50,098 bases of DNA from JAMXLO01 sp035492535. GTDB lineage: Bacteria > Pseudomonadota > Alphaproteobacteria > Acetobacterales > Acetobacteraceae. The position numbers and the translations under genes are program-made. The notes beneath the pieces were generated by a model. It saw nothing but the letters and a program-made list of their open reading frames with translations. It ran no database searches and was not told the DNA's origin. Within the stretch, counting starts at the first letter, position 1; every line of letters begins with the position of its first letter. Location of the stretch: contig DATJJM010000156.1 of the NCBI GenBank assembly GCA_035492535.1, positions 1 through 50,098 on the forward strand, read 5' to 3'. Shown here piece after piece: positions 35,209 through 43,921 of this stretch.

Positions 35209-36848
35209 TTCAGGATAAACCCGGCATCGATCGCCTGCGCGCCAGGTGGCGGCGCGACTTGGCTACCGTACAATATACGATCCAGGTCCGTGGCGGGGCG
35301 GAAGCCGTCGGTCGGCAGACGCAGCGCTTCCGGCGAGGGCGCCGGCTGCACGATGTACGGCGTGACGATAATCACCAGCTCACTCTCCCCGCGCTGAAAG
35401 TCGTTCGACTTGAACAGCGCCCCGATCACCGGAACCTCGCCGATGCCGGGGATAGCGTTATTGAGGTCAGTGCTTGTACGCTGCAGCAATCCGGCAACCG
35501 CGAAGCTCTGGCCGCTGCCCAGCTCCACTGTGGTCTCCGCACGACGGACGGTGAGGGCCGGGATCGTTAAGCTCGCATTCGGACCGATCGGCACATTGAT
35601 TGCACCATTGTTCGACAATTGGCTAACCTCGGGCCGGACACGCAAATTGAGCCGAGTCGGCGACAGCACGGTGGGCACCAACGCTAGGCTCACACCGAAC
35701 TGCTTGAATTCGACCGAGATGCTGATCCCTCCGTTGACTGTGTTGCCGGCGACCGGAACCGGAAACTCGCCGCCGGCAAGGAAGCTCGCCGTTTCGCCCG
35801 ACTGCGCAGTGAGGTTGGGCTCGGCCAACACTGTGATCAACTGATCGGCCGCGAGTGCATCGACGATGGCGTTGACGTCCCAGGCCCCATTGCCAGAGGT
35901 GAAGCCCGCACCGAACTGGTTAGGCGACGGAGCATTGGGCAGTGGCGTCAGGCCGAGTGGCAGCAGCGGCGTAATAGTGCCCAGGGCGGCGGCGCCCGTA
36001 CGCAATCCAAAACGCCAGCCGTTGCCAGCACCCAACGCTTGCCAATTGAACCCCAGTTGGCGGGTGACCAGCCGGTTGATCTCGGCGATACGTACCCGCA
36101 CGTTGACCTGGATCGTACCCAGGACGGTAAGCGAGTCGACCACGCCGCCCTTATCGCCAATATAGGCACGCGCTATTGCCTCTGCCTGCTGGGAAGCGAT
36201 GGCCGTCGGCACCGTGCCGGTCAGTACGATGTCGTTGCCCGCTGCAGTGGCGCGGACAGTATTGCCGCCGGTGACGGTTCGGGCGATGGCCGCCTGTGCC
36301 GCCGCCGCAATGGCAGGGCTCACTCCGCCCACGGCCGGCGCTGACGGTCCACCGGGTAGTGCGGCGACATGGCCGGCCGCCTGGGTGACAGTTATGTCGT
36401 ATTGGGTGATCGCCGCGCCCGACTCGTTGGTAGCGATGACCGTGGTCCGACCAGGCGCGACGCCCATCAGGAACAGGCTTGTGGGAGAAGCCGGCTGCAC
36501 GCGGGCGACCGTGGGATCGGCCGACATCACCGTGGCAGCTGCCTGCGAAAGATGTAGCAGCACGCCAGTGCCGGCGACGATCGACAACGGCTGGCTGATG
36601 GTTGTCGGAGGTGTAGCCTGCTGTGGCTGTGGCGGGGAGGGTGGGTTTGGTGCTTGCTTCAGCTGTATGGGCGTTTGCGCCTGCGCCTGTGTGGACGGGA
36701 GCTGCTTTTGCACCGCACCTACAGTTTGTCCGTTGGCGGAGCCTGCGACCGCCGCAACTATGCATAGCACGAATGCAATGCAATACGGCCGCTTCGCCTG
36801 TTCATCACAAGTCCTTCGTCCACCCCAACGGATCAGCGCCGCCCGCAT
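35205..36848 (-). CDS. cpaC: Tad pilus outer-membrane secretin CpaC/RcpA
   Basis: 547 residues from the ATG at 36848 (AAGAGG 10 nt upstream); an upstream extension to 36974 lacks a signal. The signal peptide ends near GSANGQ. After a Pro/Gln-rich linker come the BON/pilus N domain (TGTGVLLHLSQAAATVMSADPTVARV, APGRTTVIATNE), then the secretin core: QVNVRVRIAEINRLVTRQLGFNWQ, AEPNLTAQSGETASFLAGGEFPVPV and the final GIGEVPVIGALFKSNDFQRGESELVIIVTPYIV. It forms the ring through which Flp pili leave. First gene of the minus-strand cpaC-cpaD-cpaE-tadD operon. Confidence 0.94.
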   Translation of the reverse strand: MRAALIRWGGRRTCDEQAKRPYCIAFVLCIVAAVAGSANGQTVGAVQKQLPSTQAQAQTPIQLKQAPNPPSPPQPQQATPPTTISQPLSIVAGTGVLLHLSQAAATVMSADPTVARVQPASPTSLFLMGVAPGRTTVIATNESGAAITQYDITVTQAAGHVAALPGGPSAPAVGGVSPAIAAAAQAAIARTVTGGNTVRATAAGNDIVLTGTVPTAIASQQAEAIARAYIGDKGGVVDSLTVLGTIQVNVRVRIAEINRLVTRQLGFNWQALGAGNGWRFGLRTGAAALGTITPLLPLGLTPLPNAPSPNQFGAGFTSGNGAWDVNAIVDALAADQLITVLAEPNLTAQSGETASFLAGGEFPVPVAGNTVNGGISISVEFKQFGVSLALVPTVLSPTRLNLRVRPEVSQLSNNGAINVPIGPNASLTIPALTVRRAETTVELGSGQSFAVAGLLQRTSTDLNNAIPGIGEVPVIGALFKSNDFQRGESELVIIVTPYIVQPAPSPEALRLPTDGFRPATDLDRILYGSQVAPPPGAQAIDAGFILK

Positions 36849-36975
36849 ACCCGGATTACCTCTTGCTCGAGAAGCGTGCGTCACATTAGCGCATTCATAA
36901 CTATCGCGCACGTACAATAGCAAATTTTGTTCGCCTAACACGCGAGTTTTTCTTATCATGTTGGCGTAACACACC

Positions 36976-36993
36976 TATAACGGCCGTATAACG
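36976..36993. repeat. Two TATAACG copies 11 bp apart upstream of cpaC
   Basis: TATAACG at 36976-36982 and again at 36987-36993, an exact 11-bp step, about 130 bp upstream of the cpaC start in an AT-richer stretch. This is compatible with a response-regulator half-site pair but also with chance. The whole gap 36849-37302 has no gene; the cpaC promoter should lie in it. Confidence 0.3.
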
Positions 36994-37144
36994 TTGCTCC
37001 AGGAAATCTTTTGATAACATAGCGTTCCGATCGCATACGCATTTTCCGCGCGCCGGCCACCGACCAAAGAATGCAAGCCAGTCTACAACCATGGCGCGCG
37101 AAGCTCACCATCTCAGCTCGAGCCGACGGATGGAGGCACACATT

Positions 37145-37168
37145 AGGTTATGCGACAGGTTATGCGAC
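37145..37168. repeat. Perfect tandem 12-bp repeat
   Basis: AGGTTATGCGAC occurs twice back to back (37145-37156 and 37157-37168) in the non-coding gap between the two minus-strand pilus operons. Its role is unknown; it could be a recombinase or regulator site or a simple duplication. Confidence 0.55.
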
Positions 37169-37302
37169 GCCGTGGTTCGGCCGTTCCCTCAAAGATTGTG
37201 TCGTATCCTCATACGAGGCTACGGCGCCCAACATTTAGATCGTGCACAAAAAGGCATCGTGCCGCGTGTGCTGGCTGCACAGCATGGCTCAGCATGAGTG
37301 CG

Positions 37303-37716
37303 TCAATAAGGAACCGATGTCGACGCTGTTGGAGCATTAAGGGCGCCCCCCCAGATCGGCATGATCATGGCAAAGCCCGGTTGCGATGCTTTCACGGTCA
37401 ACACGCCACCCGCGGCAGAGACGGTGAGGTTGACGGAACCAGCGGTGCCTCCGAAGAGGAACGGAGCGACGGACTGCATAGCTGTTGATGATAAGGGGCT
37501 GCTGGTGCAGCTGCTGGGAGATGAACCGGCAATCACTGCCGGTGTATAGCAATTGATCATCATTGCTCGCGCGCCGGCATCGGCCAGCATTCGCAACGAC
37601 TGCACCGTTATGGCATAGCGTGAAAAATCAAAGATCGCAAATATCAAAATGAGGATCGGAGCGGCGACGAGGCAAAACTCGAACGCCGCGATCCCCCTGT
37701 TGTCGAGCTGCTTCAT
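37303..37716 (-). CDS. TadE-like minor pilin
   Basis: 137 residues from the ATG at 37716, which shares a base with the upstream stop (TGATG). The N-terminal RGIAAFEFCLVAAPILILIFAIFDFSRYA is the TadE hallmark: a Glu shortly after the cleavage Gly, then one TM helix. The rest is a Ser/Thr-rich periplasmic domain with a Cys pair. TadE/F-type pseudopilins are cut by the CpaA/TadV peptidase and aid pilus formation. Last gene of the three-gene minor-pilin cluster. Confidence 0.82.
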   Translation of the reverse strand: MKQLDNRGIAAFEFCLVAAPILILIFAIFDFSRYAITVQSLRMLADAGARAMMINCYTPAVIAGSSPSSCTSSPLSSTAMQSVAPFLFGGTAGSVNLTVSAAGGVLTVKASQPGFAMIMPIWGGALNAPTASTSVPY

Positions 37717-39065
37717 CACTGCACCAACGCGACGGACTGCGTCACCGGCGTTGGCGCGTTCAACGCTGAGCATCCAGAATTGTCGAAGGTAGCGTTTCCA
37801 TTGAATGCGATCGAGGCAGCAACCAGTTGGCCACAGGCGTTTACCGTCGGATTGCCCTGATACGTCACCGCCGCGTTCGGCGCGTACATATCTCCGCCGA
37901 AGCTGATCTGGCTGTTCCCACCGATGGTCACCGCGACATTGCTTTGATCATAGAGGACCATATTGTTGAGCAAGCATGTGTTCGTCGATACACAAGTGGA
38001 CGACGAAGGCGAAGCGTATGGTCGCAGCACAGCCGGAAGCTGCGCGGCCGTCAACGATGCATTTGCAGTGACATTGATCGTGCCCGTGCCCTTCATATCA
38101 AAACTCGCACCAGGCAAGAGGACGAACAGCGCAGTCCCTGCGATCGCTGTCGTGCCCGTGAGAGTCAACTTGCCAGAAATGAAGTAGACCCCCCCGGTCA
38201 GATTGATGGTGCTGTTGCCGGTCAGCTTGACATTGTCGTTCCTGCAGGGTGTCGCAGCACTATAGGCAGTCAAGGCGCTGTTCCCTGAGCAGGTCGAAAG
38301 GCTCGGCAATATGACCGCGTCGAGCGCCGCGAACGGATTGGTGACCGTCGGCTGATAAGTCATGGCTGAACTGCAAAAGCTGGACGCACCCTTACAGCCG
38401 CCTGCCGCCGTCAACGAGCCAACATTCATGGTCATGCCGCCGCCCGTGAAGTCCAGAGCGTTATTGGCCGTATCGTTCGATGCCAACCCGCAGTTGGGCG
38501 AATTGATATTGGGGCTACCCTGAAAACTGATTGGACCCGTCAGAGCCAGCGTGCACGGCTTAAACACCGTCTTGACCTGGGCAATGGCCTGAGCGGGGAT
38601 GTTGATCGTGGAGACGCCAAGCAACGCCGTCAGGTACGCCGGCTGCGTCTGCTGCACTTTCGCACGGACATAACTGCCACTCGCCGAGGTCGTCCATGTG
38701 CCGGACGAATAGGTGCCGATGTCGATCGCGACGCTTTGTGATACGCCCTCCGCCAGCGTGCTACACCGAGAGCCCGGGTAAGCGGTATCACCTGAATTGC
38801 AGTACGCCTGTTGCGCCGCGAATTCCTTACCGCGATACGCGACAGAATGCGCATCCGTGGCGCAGGTCCCAGATCCGGCGATTGAACAGGCAAGCCGCAA
38901 CGCACCAGAATAGGCTGCCGAATCTGCAGCGTTCTGCGCATTTTGCTTGGTGACGTACCAGGATGCGGCCTCGCCGCCGAGCGCAAGTGCGCCGACTAGC
39001 GGGACAAGCGCGACGACAGTTCCCAATGCGATCGAGCCACGACGGCAGCGGAGTAATTTTCGCAT
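37716..39065 (-). CDS. TadG-like pilus assembly protein
   Basis: 449 residues. The N-terminus CRRGSIALGTVVALVPLVGALALGGEAASWYVTKQNAQNAADSAAYSGAL is the TadG/DUF2134 pattern: a TM helix followed by the conserved QNAADSAAL-like segment. The long remainder is rich in Ser, Thr, Asn and Gly with beta-type repeats (NSTINLTGGVYFISG, GNSQISFGG) and Cys pairs. No vWA domain is visible, unlike classical TadG. It lies between two TadE-like genes (13-nt gap upstream, 1-nt overlap downstream). Confidence 0.82.
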   Translation of the reverse strand: MRKLLRCRRGSIALGTVVALVPLVGALALGGEAASWYVTKQNAQNAADSAAYSGALRLACSIAGSGTCATDAHSVAYRGKEFAAQQAYCNSGDTAYPGSRCSTLAEGVSQSVAIDIGTYSSGTWTTSASGSYVRAKVQQTQPAYLTALLGVSTINIPAQAIAQVKTVFKPCTLALTGPISFQGSPNINSPNCGLASNDTANNALDFTGGGMTMNVGSLTAAGGCKGASSFCSSAMTYQPTVTNPFAALDAVILPSLSTCSGNSALTAYSAATPCRNDNVKLTGNSTINLTGGVYFISGKLTLTGTTAIAGTALFVLLPGASFDMKGTGTINVTANASLTAAQLPAVLRPYASPSSSTCVSTNTCLLNNMVLYDQSNVAVTIGGNSQISFGGDMYAPNAAVTYQGNPTVNACGQLVAASIAFNGNATFDNSGCSALNAPTPVTQSVALVQ

Positions 39066-39078
39066 GAACCAACTGCTC

Positions 39079-39525
39079 CTACTGGAATCTTTCGGAGTAA
39101 CTGAGCGTGAACGAACAGGCAGCGTTCGGGCACAGCGCTGACCTCAGTACCATTGGCGTCAGTGTCACGGACGTTGTCATCGAGTAGTACTTGGGAGAAG
39201 CTGTATTTGTCGAAGAGCAGAGCTTGCTGCTGTCGCCGCACCAGACATTGATGTTGCTGATCGTGTAGCCGCCAGGCGCCTTGACCGCGGCGGGCAACGA
39301 TGCGGCCCAGCTGCTCCAGTTCGTTACGTCCGGCGGTGCATGATACTGGATATACTGTCCTGTATTACGCAGCGCCTCGTAGCCGGAGATGAGTTTAAAC
39401 CCGGCGACGGCGAAATCAGCCAGGGGTAACAGCAGGCCCAAGACCAGCAACCCGAAGACAAACGGCGCCTCGAATGCGACGGCACCACGTCGATCACCCC
39501 ATAGCCCGCACCCATTATTCCGCAT
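39079..39525 (-). CDS. TadE/TadF-like minor pilin
   Basis: 148 residues from the ATG at 39525; the frame is open to 39699 but the extra N-terminus has no pilin character. Family hallmark: RRGAVAFEAPFVFGLLVLGLLLPLADFAVAG, with the Glu five residues past Gly and one TM helix. The soluble part has four Cys (WCGDSSKLCSS, LCPNAAC), suggesting two disulfides. First gene of the minus-strand minor-pilin cluster, divergent from the Flp pilin gene across a 356-bp regulatory region. Confidence 0.8.
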   Translation of the reverse strand: MRNNGCGLWGDRRGAVAFEAPFVFGLLVLGLLLPLADFAVAGFKLISGYEALRNTGQYIQYHAPPDVTNWSSWAASLPAAVKAPGGYTISNINVWCGDSSKLCSSTNTASPKYYSMTTSVTLTPMVLRSALCPNAACSFTLSYSERFQ

Positions 39526-39680
39526 CTTCACGTCGAGCCTGTCGCGCAAAATCTCCGACACGCTGTCCAACCGCGAAGGGTATGAAGTCGGCGGCGCCTC
39601 GCATGTGTCGCCAGCGGCTGACCAGAACGACATGACAGGGGTCGAGAATGTACTCATCCTCAACCCTGCTAGCAGTTCCG

Positions 39681-39694
39681 TTGCGATATCGCAA
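39681..39694. promoter_or_regulatory. Perfect 14-bp palindrome in the divergent pilus intergenic region
   Basis: TTGCGATATCGCAA is exactly self-complementary and lies between the minus-strand minor-pilin operon and the plus-strand flp-cpa operon (gap 39526-39881). It is a likely operator for a dimeric regulator of the pilus genes. A weak promoter candidate TTGACG (39776-39781), 18 nt, TATGTC (39800-39805) points to the Flp gene. The gap has no other gene. Confidence 0.5.
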
Positions 39695-39881
39695 GGCATT
39701 TTGTCTACAAAACCGGCGTTTCCTCATCAATGGAGCCGGATGCGAATAAAAATTGTGTCGGATGAGAAATTTATTGACGAACGGCGGATTGCCAATGTAT
39801 GTCGTTCCGCGTTGGCATCGCTTCGTGGCTAACCAGTGGGAGCGCTGTTGCGACCGCTGCAACCAGAGGGTGAATACGCAA

Positions 39882-40094
39882 ATGCTGAAGTTCTACGTTC
39901 AGGCCCGTGAGGCCGGTCGCCGTCTGCGCTCCGATGATCGCGGCGTGGTTTCGTTCGAATACGTCATCGTCGCAGCCTGCATCGTTGCCGCTGTGGTGGC
40001 CGCGTTCGGTACCGGCGCCGGTGGCGCGATTAGCACTGCCCTGAGCAACGCGATTACCGCCATCGTCGCGCAAATCCCTGGCGCCGCTGGCTAA
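39882..40094 (+). CDS. flp: Flp-type pilin (major Tad pilus subunit)
   Basis: 70 residues from the ATG at 39882, with GAGG 12 nt upstream. The type IVb prepilin site is RG/VVSFEYVIVAACIVA: cleavage after Gly, Glu-Tyr at mature positions 5-6, as the Flp family requires, then one hydrophobic helix. The mature pilin would be about 50 residues, ending in Ala/Gly-rich IPGAAG. It is secreted through CpaC and polymerises outside the cell. First gene of the plus-strand arm, as is usual. Confidence 0.9.
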   Translation: MLKFYVQAREAGRRLRSDDRGVVSFEYVIVAACIVAAVVAAFGTGAGGAISTALSNAITAIVAQIPGAAG

Positions 40095-40160
40095 GGCTGG
40101 AGGATCAGAGGGGCGTTGGGAAAGGTGCCAATGCCCCCCGTTTCCCTCGTGAGGGGCTCA

Positions 40161-40673
40161 ATGATCAGCATCCGCGTTGCTTGCATCGAGCTCGAAGTGA
40201 TGTTGCTGCTGTATACCGGATGCACGGAAATCGCGGCGCGAATGATCCCTAACGCGGTCTGCTTGATGCTCGCGACCCTCGGAATCACCCATCAGATGCT
40301 CCTCGCCAATCCACGACAGTTCGGTATGTCCCTGATCGCCGCGACATGCGTGTTTCTGGCGCTGCTGTTCGTATTTACTCGCGGGTGGATCGATGGCGGC
40401 GACGTCAAGCTTCTGACCGCAGTATCCATCGGTTTGCCGGCCGACGCTGTGATGCATTTTCTGACAATCACCGTATTGGCGGGCGGCGTCCTCGCACTTG
40501 TATACCCGCTGCTGCGGCTTCTGCCGTATCCTGCTCTATCAGCCGTGGGATCGTCATTAGTTCGTCGTGTATACGCCATCGAACGGTGGCGGACGTCACG
40601 GCATGCACCGCTGCCTTACGGAGTAGCTATCGCGTGCGGCGGCATCTGGACCCTTGCTGGCCACGGAGTCTGA
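40161..40673 (+). CDS. cpaA: Prepilin peptidase CpaA/TadV
   Basis: 170 residues from the ATG at 40161 (GAGGGG 4 nt upstream); ATG at 40131 is an alternative. A small A24 aspartic peptidase with about five TM helices. The second catalytic motif is normal (GGDVKLL, D81). The first, usually a D six residues before IPN, reads TEIAARMIPN with Glu at position 23. Glu for Asp at this site is unusual. Whether it stays active is open. It should cut the Flp and TadE/F pilins. Confidence 0.82.
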   Translation: MISIRVACIELEVMLLLYTGCTEIAARMIPNAVCLMLATLGITHQMLLANPRQFGMSLIAATCVFLALLFVFTRGWIDGGDVKLLTAVSIGLPADAVMHFLTITVLAGGVLALVYPLLRLLPYPALSAVGSSLVRRVYAIERWRTSRHAPLPYGVAIACGGIWTLAGHGV

Positions 40674-40676
40674 CAC

Positions 40677-41504
40677 ATGACCTCCAGTCTGCGTATCGCC
40701 GTTGCATTTGTGATGTTACTGGGCGCCACCGCGCTCGTCCTGGTCACACTGTCCAATAACCGACCCGCACCGGTGCAGGCGCAGAGCGCGCCACCACCGC
40801 TGCTGACCAACTATCTGGTCGCGGCCCATCCGCTCCCGGCCGGCACGCTGGCACGCGATGAGGACTTCCGGGTACAAGGCGCGCCAGCCGCCGCACTGCC
40901 AGCAGGCGCCATCATCGATACGACGGATGCCCGGGCTGACTTGCAGGGGTCTTTGGTGCTCAACTTCCTCGACACGGGGACGGCCATCACTCCGACCAGT
41001 GTGCTGCGCCCACGCGACCGCGGCTTCCTAGCCACCGTCCTGGAACCCGGCACGCGCGCCATCAGCATCGCGGTCGATGCAGCGTCCGGCGTTTCCGGCC
41101 TGATCTGGCCGGGTGACCGCGTCGACGTGGTCCTCACCCATGAGATCGACAATTCCAATCCCGCGCACAAGGCGCTGAGCGAGACGGTGCTTACCAATGT
41201 CCGCGTCATCGGTATCGACCAGGATATCGTGCAGGGCGTCCCGTCGAACAATGGCTCGGCCGGCAAGCTGGCCAGGACCGTCACGTTACAGGTCGCGCCG
41301 GATCAGGTTGAGCGGGTGGCGGTCGCCGAACACCTCGGCAAGCTGTCCCTGGCGGTTCGTTCGGCCAAGGATCAGCCGGAGATAGTCGCGCATCTTGGCG
41401 GGACCTTCGCCGGCGACGTCTCCCCGGCACTCACGCGGGGGCCGAAGGGTAGTTCGGTGACCGTCATCGAAGGCGACAAGGTCAAAGAGCTGTCGTTCAG
41501 ATGA
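40677..41504 (+). CDS. cpaB: Flp pilus assembly protein CpaB/RcpC
   Basis: 275 residues. N-terminal TM helix about 6-25, then a SAF domain (YLVAAHPLPAGTLARDEDFR), and the CpaB core GTRAISIAVDAASGVSGLIWPGDRVDVVLTHE and TVTLQVAPDQVERVAVAEHLGKLSLAVRS. It is periplasmic and couples the secretin to the inner-membrane machine. It starts 3 nt after the peptidase stop and 39 nt before cpaF, same operon. Confidence 0.92.
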   Translation: MTSSLRIAVAFVMLLGATALVLVTLSNNRPAPVQAQSAPPPLLTNYLVAAHPLPAGTLARDEDFRVQGAPAAALPAGAIIDTTDARADLQGSLVLNFLDTGTAITPTSVLRPRDRGFLATVLEPGTRAISIAVDAASGVSGLIWPGDRVDVVLTHEIDNSNPAHKALSETVLTNVRVIGIDQDIVQGVPSNNGSAGKLARTVTLQVAPDQVERVAVAEHLGKLSLAVRSAKDQPEIVAHLGGTFAGDVSPALTRGPKGSSVTVIEGDKVKELSFR

Positions 41505-41543
41505 CCGGACCAACGCAAACTCCGTTTGTGTCGAGGCCTGATC

Positions 41544-42977
41544 ATGGGATTCGCGCCTGTCGCGTCGCAAGTGATTACGGGTCCTGAGCAAGATGAAAAA
41601 GAGGCAGTCCATCCGATGAAGCAATTCGGCAAACGTGATCTCGTCCCTGATACCGCACCGAAGCTGACGGCGCCCGCCGCTTCTGCATCGGCGCCACGAC
41701 GCATCGATGCTGCTCCAGCCCAGTCTCCGGTGGTCTCTGCCCTGCGCGACCGCGTCATTCGCGAGATCGACCCGTCGGCTGCGGCAACACTCGGTCCCGA
41801 CGTGCTGCGACGGCAGGTCGAGGAAATCATCCACGGTATTGCCAATCAGGAGCGGCTGGAACTGTCGGGGCACGAACAGGCGCGCCTGGCCGACGAACTG
41901 ACGCACGACATGACTGGCTACGGCCCGCTGCATTCGTTGCTCAAGGACGACACCATCAGTGACATCATGGTGAACGGCCCGGCAAACATCTATGTCGAAC
42001 GCGCCGGCAAGGTGGAGCGCGTCGCAGTCAGCTTCCGCGATGCAGAGCACATCCAGGCTGTGGCGCAAAAGATTGCGGCACGGGTCGGCCGGCGCATCGA
42101 CGAATCCAGTCCGATGGTTGACGCCCGACTTCACGACGGCAGCCGTGTCAACATCATCCTACCGCCCCTCGCGATAGACAGCCCATGCATCTCGATCCGC
42201 AAGTTTCCCAGCCATCGGTACGGCCTCTCCGGTATGGTCGCCAATGGTACAATGACCGCACCGATCGGCCGCCTGCTGGAGATTGCCGCCAGGTCCCGGC
42301 TCAATATGCTGGTCTCCGGCGGCACCGGATCCGGCAAGACCACCATGCTGAATGCGATGAGCCAGTACATCGATCACAGCGAACGGATCGTCACCATCGA
42401 GGATGCAGCGGAATTGCAGTTGCAGCAGCCGCACGTCATCCGGTTGGAAACCCGGCCACCGAGCCTCGAGGGATCCGGACAGGTCACGCAGCGTGACCTG
42501 CTTTGGAACGCTCTGCGCATGCGACCTGATCGAATCATCATTGGTGAAGTGCGCGGGGCCGAGGCCTTCGACATGCTTCAAGCCATGAATACCGGTCACG
42601 ATGGATCGATCTCGACGGTTCACGCCAACAGTGCCCGTGATGCGCTCACCCGCGTTGAGAACATGGTGCAGATGTCCCATGTTAGTCTGCCATCGCGGGC
42701 GATCCGCACACAGATCGTCGGCGCGCTCGACCTGATCGTCCACGTGGAACGCATGCGCGATGGTCAACGCCGGATCATGCAGGTGACGGAGGTGGTCGGC
42801 ATGGAAGGCGATGTGATCACCACAAACGATATCGCGGCCTTCGAGTTCCAGGATGAAGATCCCGAAGGACGGATCGTCGGCGTCTACCGATCGACCCAGG
42901 CGGTTCCGCGTTTCAAGAGCCGTCTCGCCTACTTCCGTCTCGATCGGATTTGGAACGAAAACGTGCGGCAGATGTAG
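41544..42977 (+). CDS. cpaF: Tad secretion ATPase CpaF/TadA
   Basis: 477 residues from the ATG at 41544 (GAGG 7 nt upstream); a TTG at 41526 is less likely. Motor ATPase of the Tad system: Walker A GGTGSGKTT near 258-266, Asp box and ETRPP near 301-306, Walker B RIIIGEVRG near 330-338, His box TVHAN near 358. The N-terminal 110 residues are the CpaF-specific region. It is cytoplasmic and hexameric, driving both assembly and retraction in relatives. Confidence 0.94.
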   Translation: MGFAPVASQVITGPEQDEKEAVHPMKQFGKRDLVPDTAPKLTAPAASASAPRRIDAAPAQSPVVSALRDRVIREIDPSAAATLGPDVLRRQVEEIIHGIANQERLELSGHEQARLADELTHDMTGYGPLHSLLKDDTISDIMVNGPANIYVERAGKVERVAVSFRDAEHIQAVAQKIAARVGRRIDESSPMVDARLHDGSRVNIILPPLAIDSPCISIRKFPSHRYGLSGMVANGTMTAPIGRLLEIAARSRLNMLVSGGTGSGKTTMLNAMSQYIDHSERIVTIEDAAELQLQQPHVIRLETRPPSLEGSGQVTQRDLLWNALRMRPDRIIIGEVRGAEAFDMLQAMNTGHDGSISTVHANSARDALTRVENMVQMSHVSLPSRAIRTQIVGALDLIVHVERMRDGQRRIMQVTEVVGMEGDVITTNDIAAFEFQDEDPEGRIVGVYRSTQAVPRFKSRLAYFRLDRIWNENVRQM

Positions 42978-42991
42978 GAAGCAGGCAGACG

Positions 42992-43921
42992 ATGCAGCTC
43001 GCCATAATATCGACCCTGCTACTCCTGCTTTGCTCAGGGACCTTGGCATTCGTCTTTGACGCGCGTCTGAGGCGGCAAGGCAATCAGATCGCGATTGCTA
43101 TACCGTTCAATTCCACGGGGCATAAAGATCTGTCACTACGACGCACGCAGGTTCGCCGCAGGTTGGACGGCCTGCACCGTCTGGTCGCATACAATTCGCA
43201 TGTCGATTATGCGCTAGCACCACCATATGTCGTGTTGATCGCGATCATCATTGGCGCGGCGCTCGTCTATCTCGGCCCCTTCGCTGGGCTCCAGCTAGTA
43301 CCGAGCCTTCTGATGGGGCTAGCCGCGGGCGTGCTGGCCGCAAGAGGCTTATTTGGCTGGCAGCAGAATCGCTTCACAACCCGGTTGTTCCGCCAACTGC
43401 CTGACGCGCTCGAACTGGTCAACAGCACCGTTCGTGCCGGTCTTCCGATTGCCGAGGCGTTTCGGGTCCTCGCACGCGACATGCCGGCGCCCACGGCAGG
43501 ACAGTTTGCTCTGGTCTGCGATGACATACGGTTCGGCAGATCGGCGTCAGAAGCCGTAGAGAATGTCTACCGTCGGACGCACGTCCAGGAGTATGCGATA
43601 TTCGCAGTCACGCTGGCGGTGCAACTGCAAGCCGGCGGCAGTCTGGCCGGGACGCTACAGACGTTGGGGGATACTGTGAGGCAGCGGGTCGCGCTTGCTG
43701 CGCGCGCCAAAGCGCTGGCCGGCGAGGTGATTTTTTCCGCGAAAGCGCTGACGGTAGCGCCATTCATCTTTGGCGGGCTGTTGTACCTTCTCAATCCGCA
43801 AATGGAGGATAAGCTCTTCACCGACCCTACCGGACGGCTGCTCATGGCCTGCGCTTTGATCTCAGTGTTTTTCGGAGCCGTCGTGATTTATTGGATGGTC
43901 AAACGGGAGACAAAGCCATGA
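42992..43921 (+). CDS. tadB: Tad inner-membrane platform protein TadB
   Basis: 309 residues from the ATG at 42992; the frame opens earlier inside cpaF but has no family sense there. A type II secretion F domain at about 125-255 (FRQLPDALELVNSTVRAGLPIAEAFRVLARDM ... EYAIFAVTLAVQLQAGGSLAGTLQTLGDTVRQR) with TM helices at the N-terminus and on both sides. It pairs with TadC to connect CpaF to the pilus. The stop overlaps the tadC start. Confidence 0.92.
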   Translation: MQLAIISTLLLLLCSGTLAFVFDARLRRQGNQIAIAIPFNSTGHKDLSLRRTQVRRRLDGLHRLVAYNSHVDYALAPPYVVLIAIIIGAALVYLGPFAGLQLVPSLLMGLAAGVLAARGLFGWQQNRFTTRLFRQLPDALELVNSTVRAGLPIAEAFRVLARDMPAPTAGQFALVCDDIRFGRSASEAVENVYRRTHVQEYAIFAVTLAVQLQAGGSLAGTLQTLGDTVRQRVALAARAKALAGEVIFSAKALTVAPFIFGGLLYLLNPQMEDKLFTDPTGRLLMACALISVFFGAVVIYWMVKRETKP

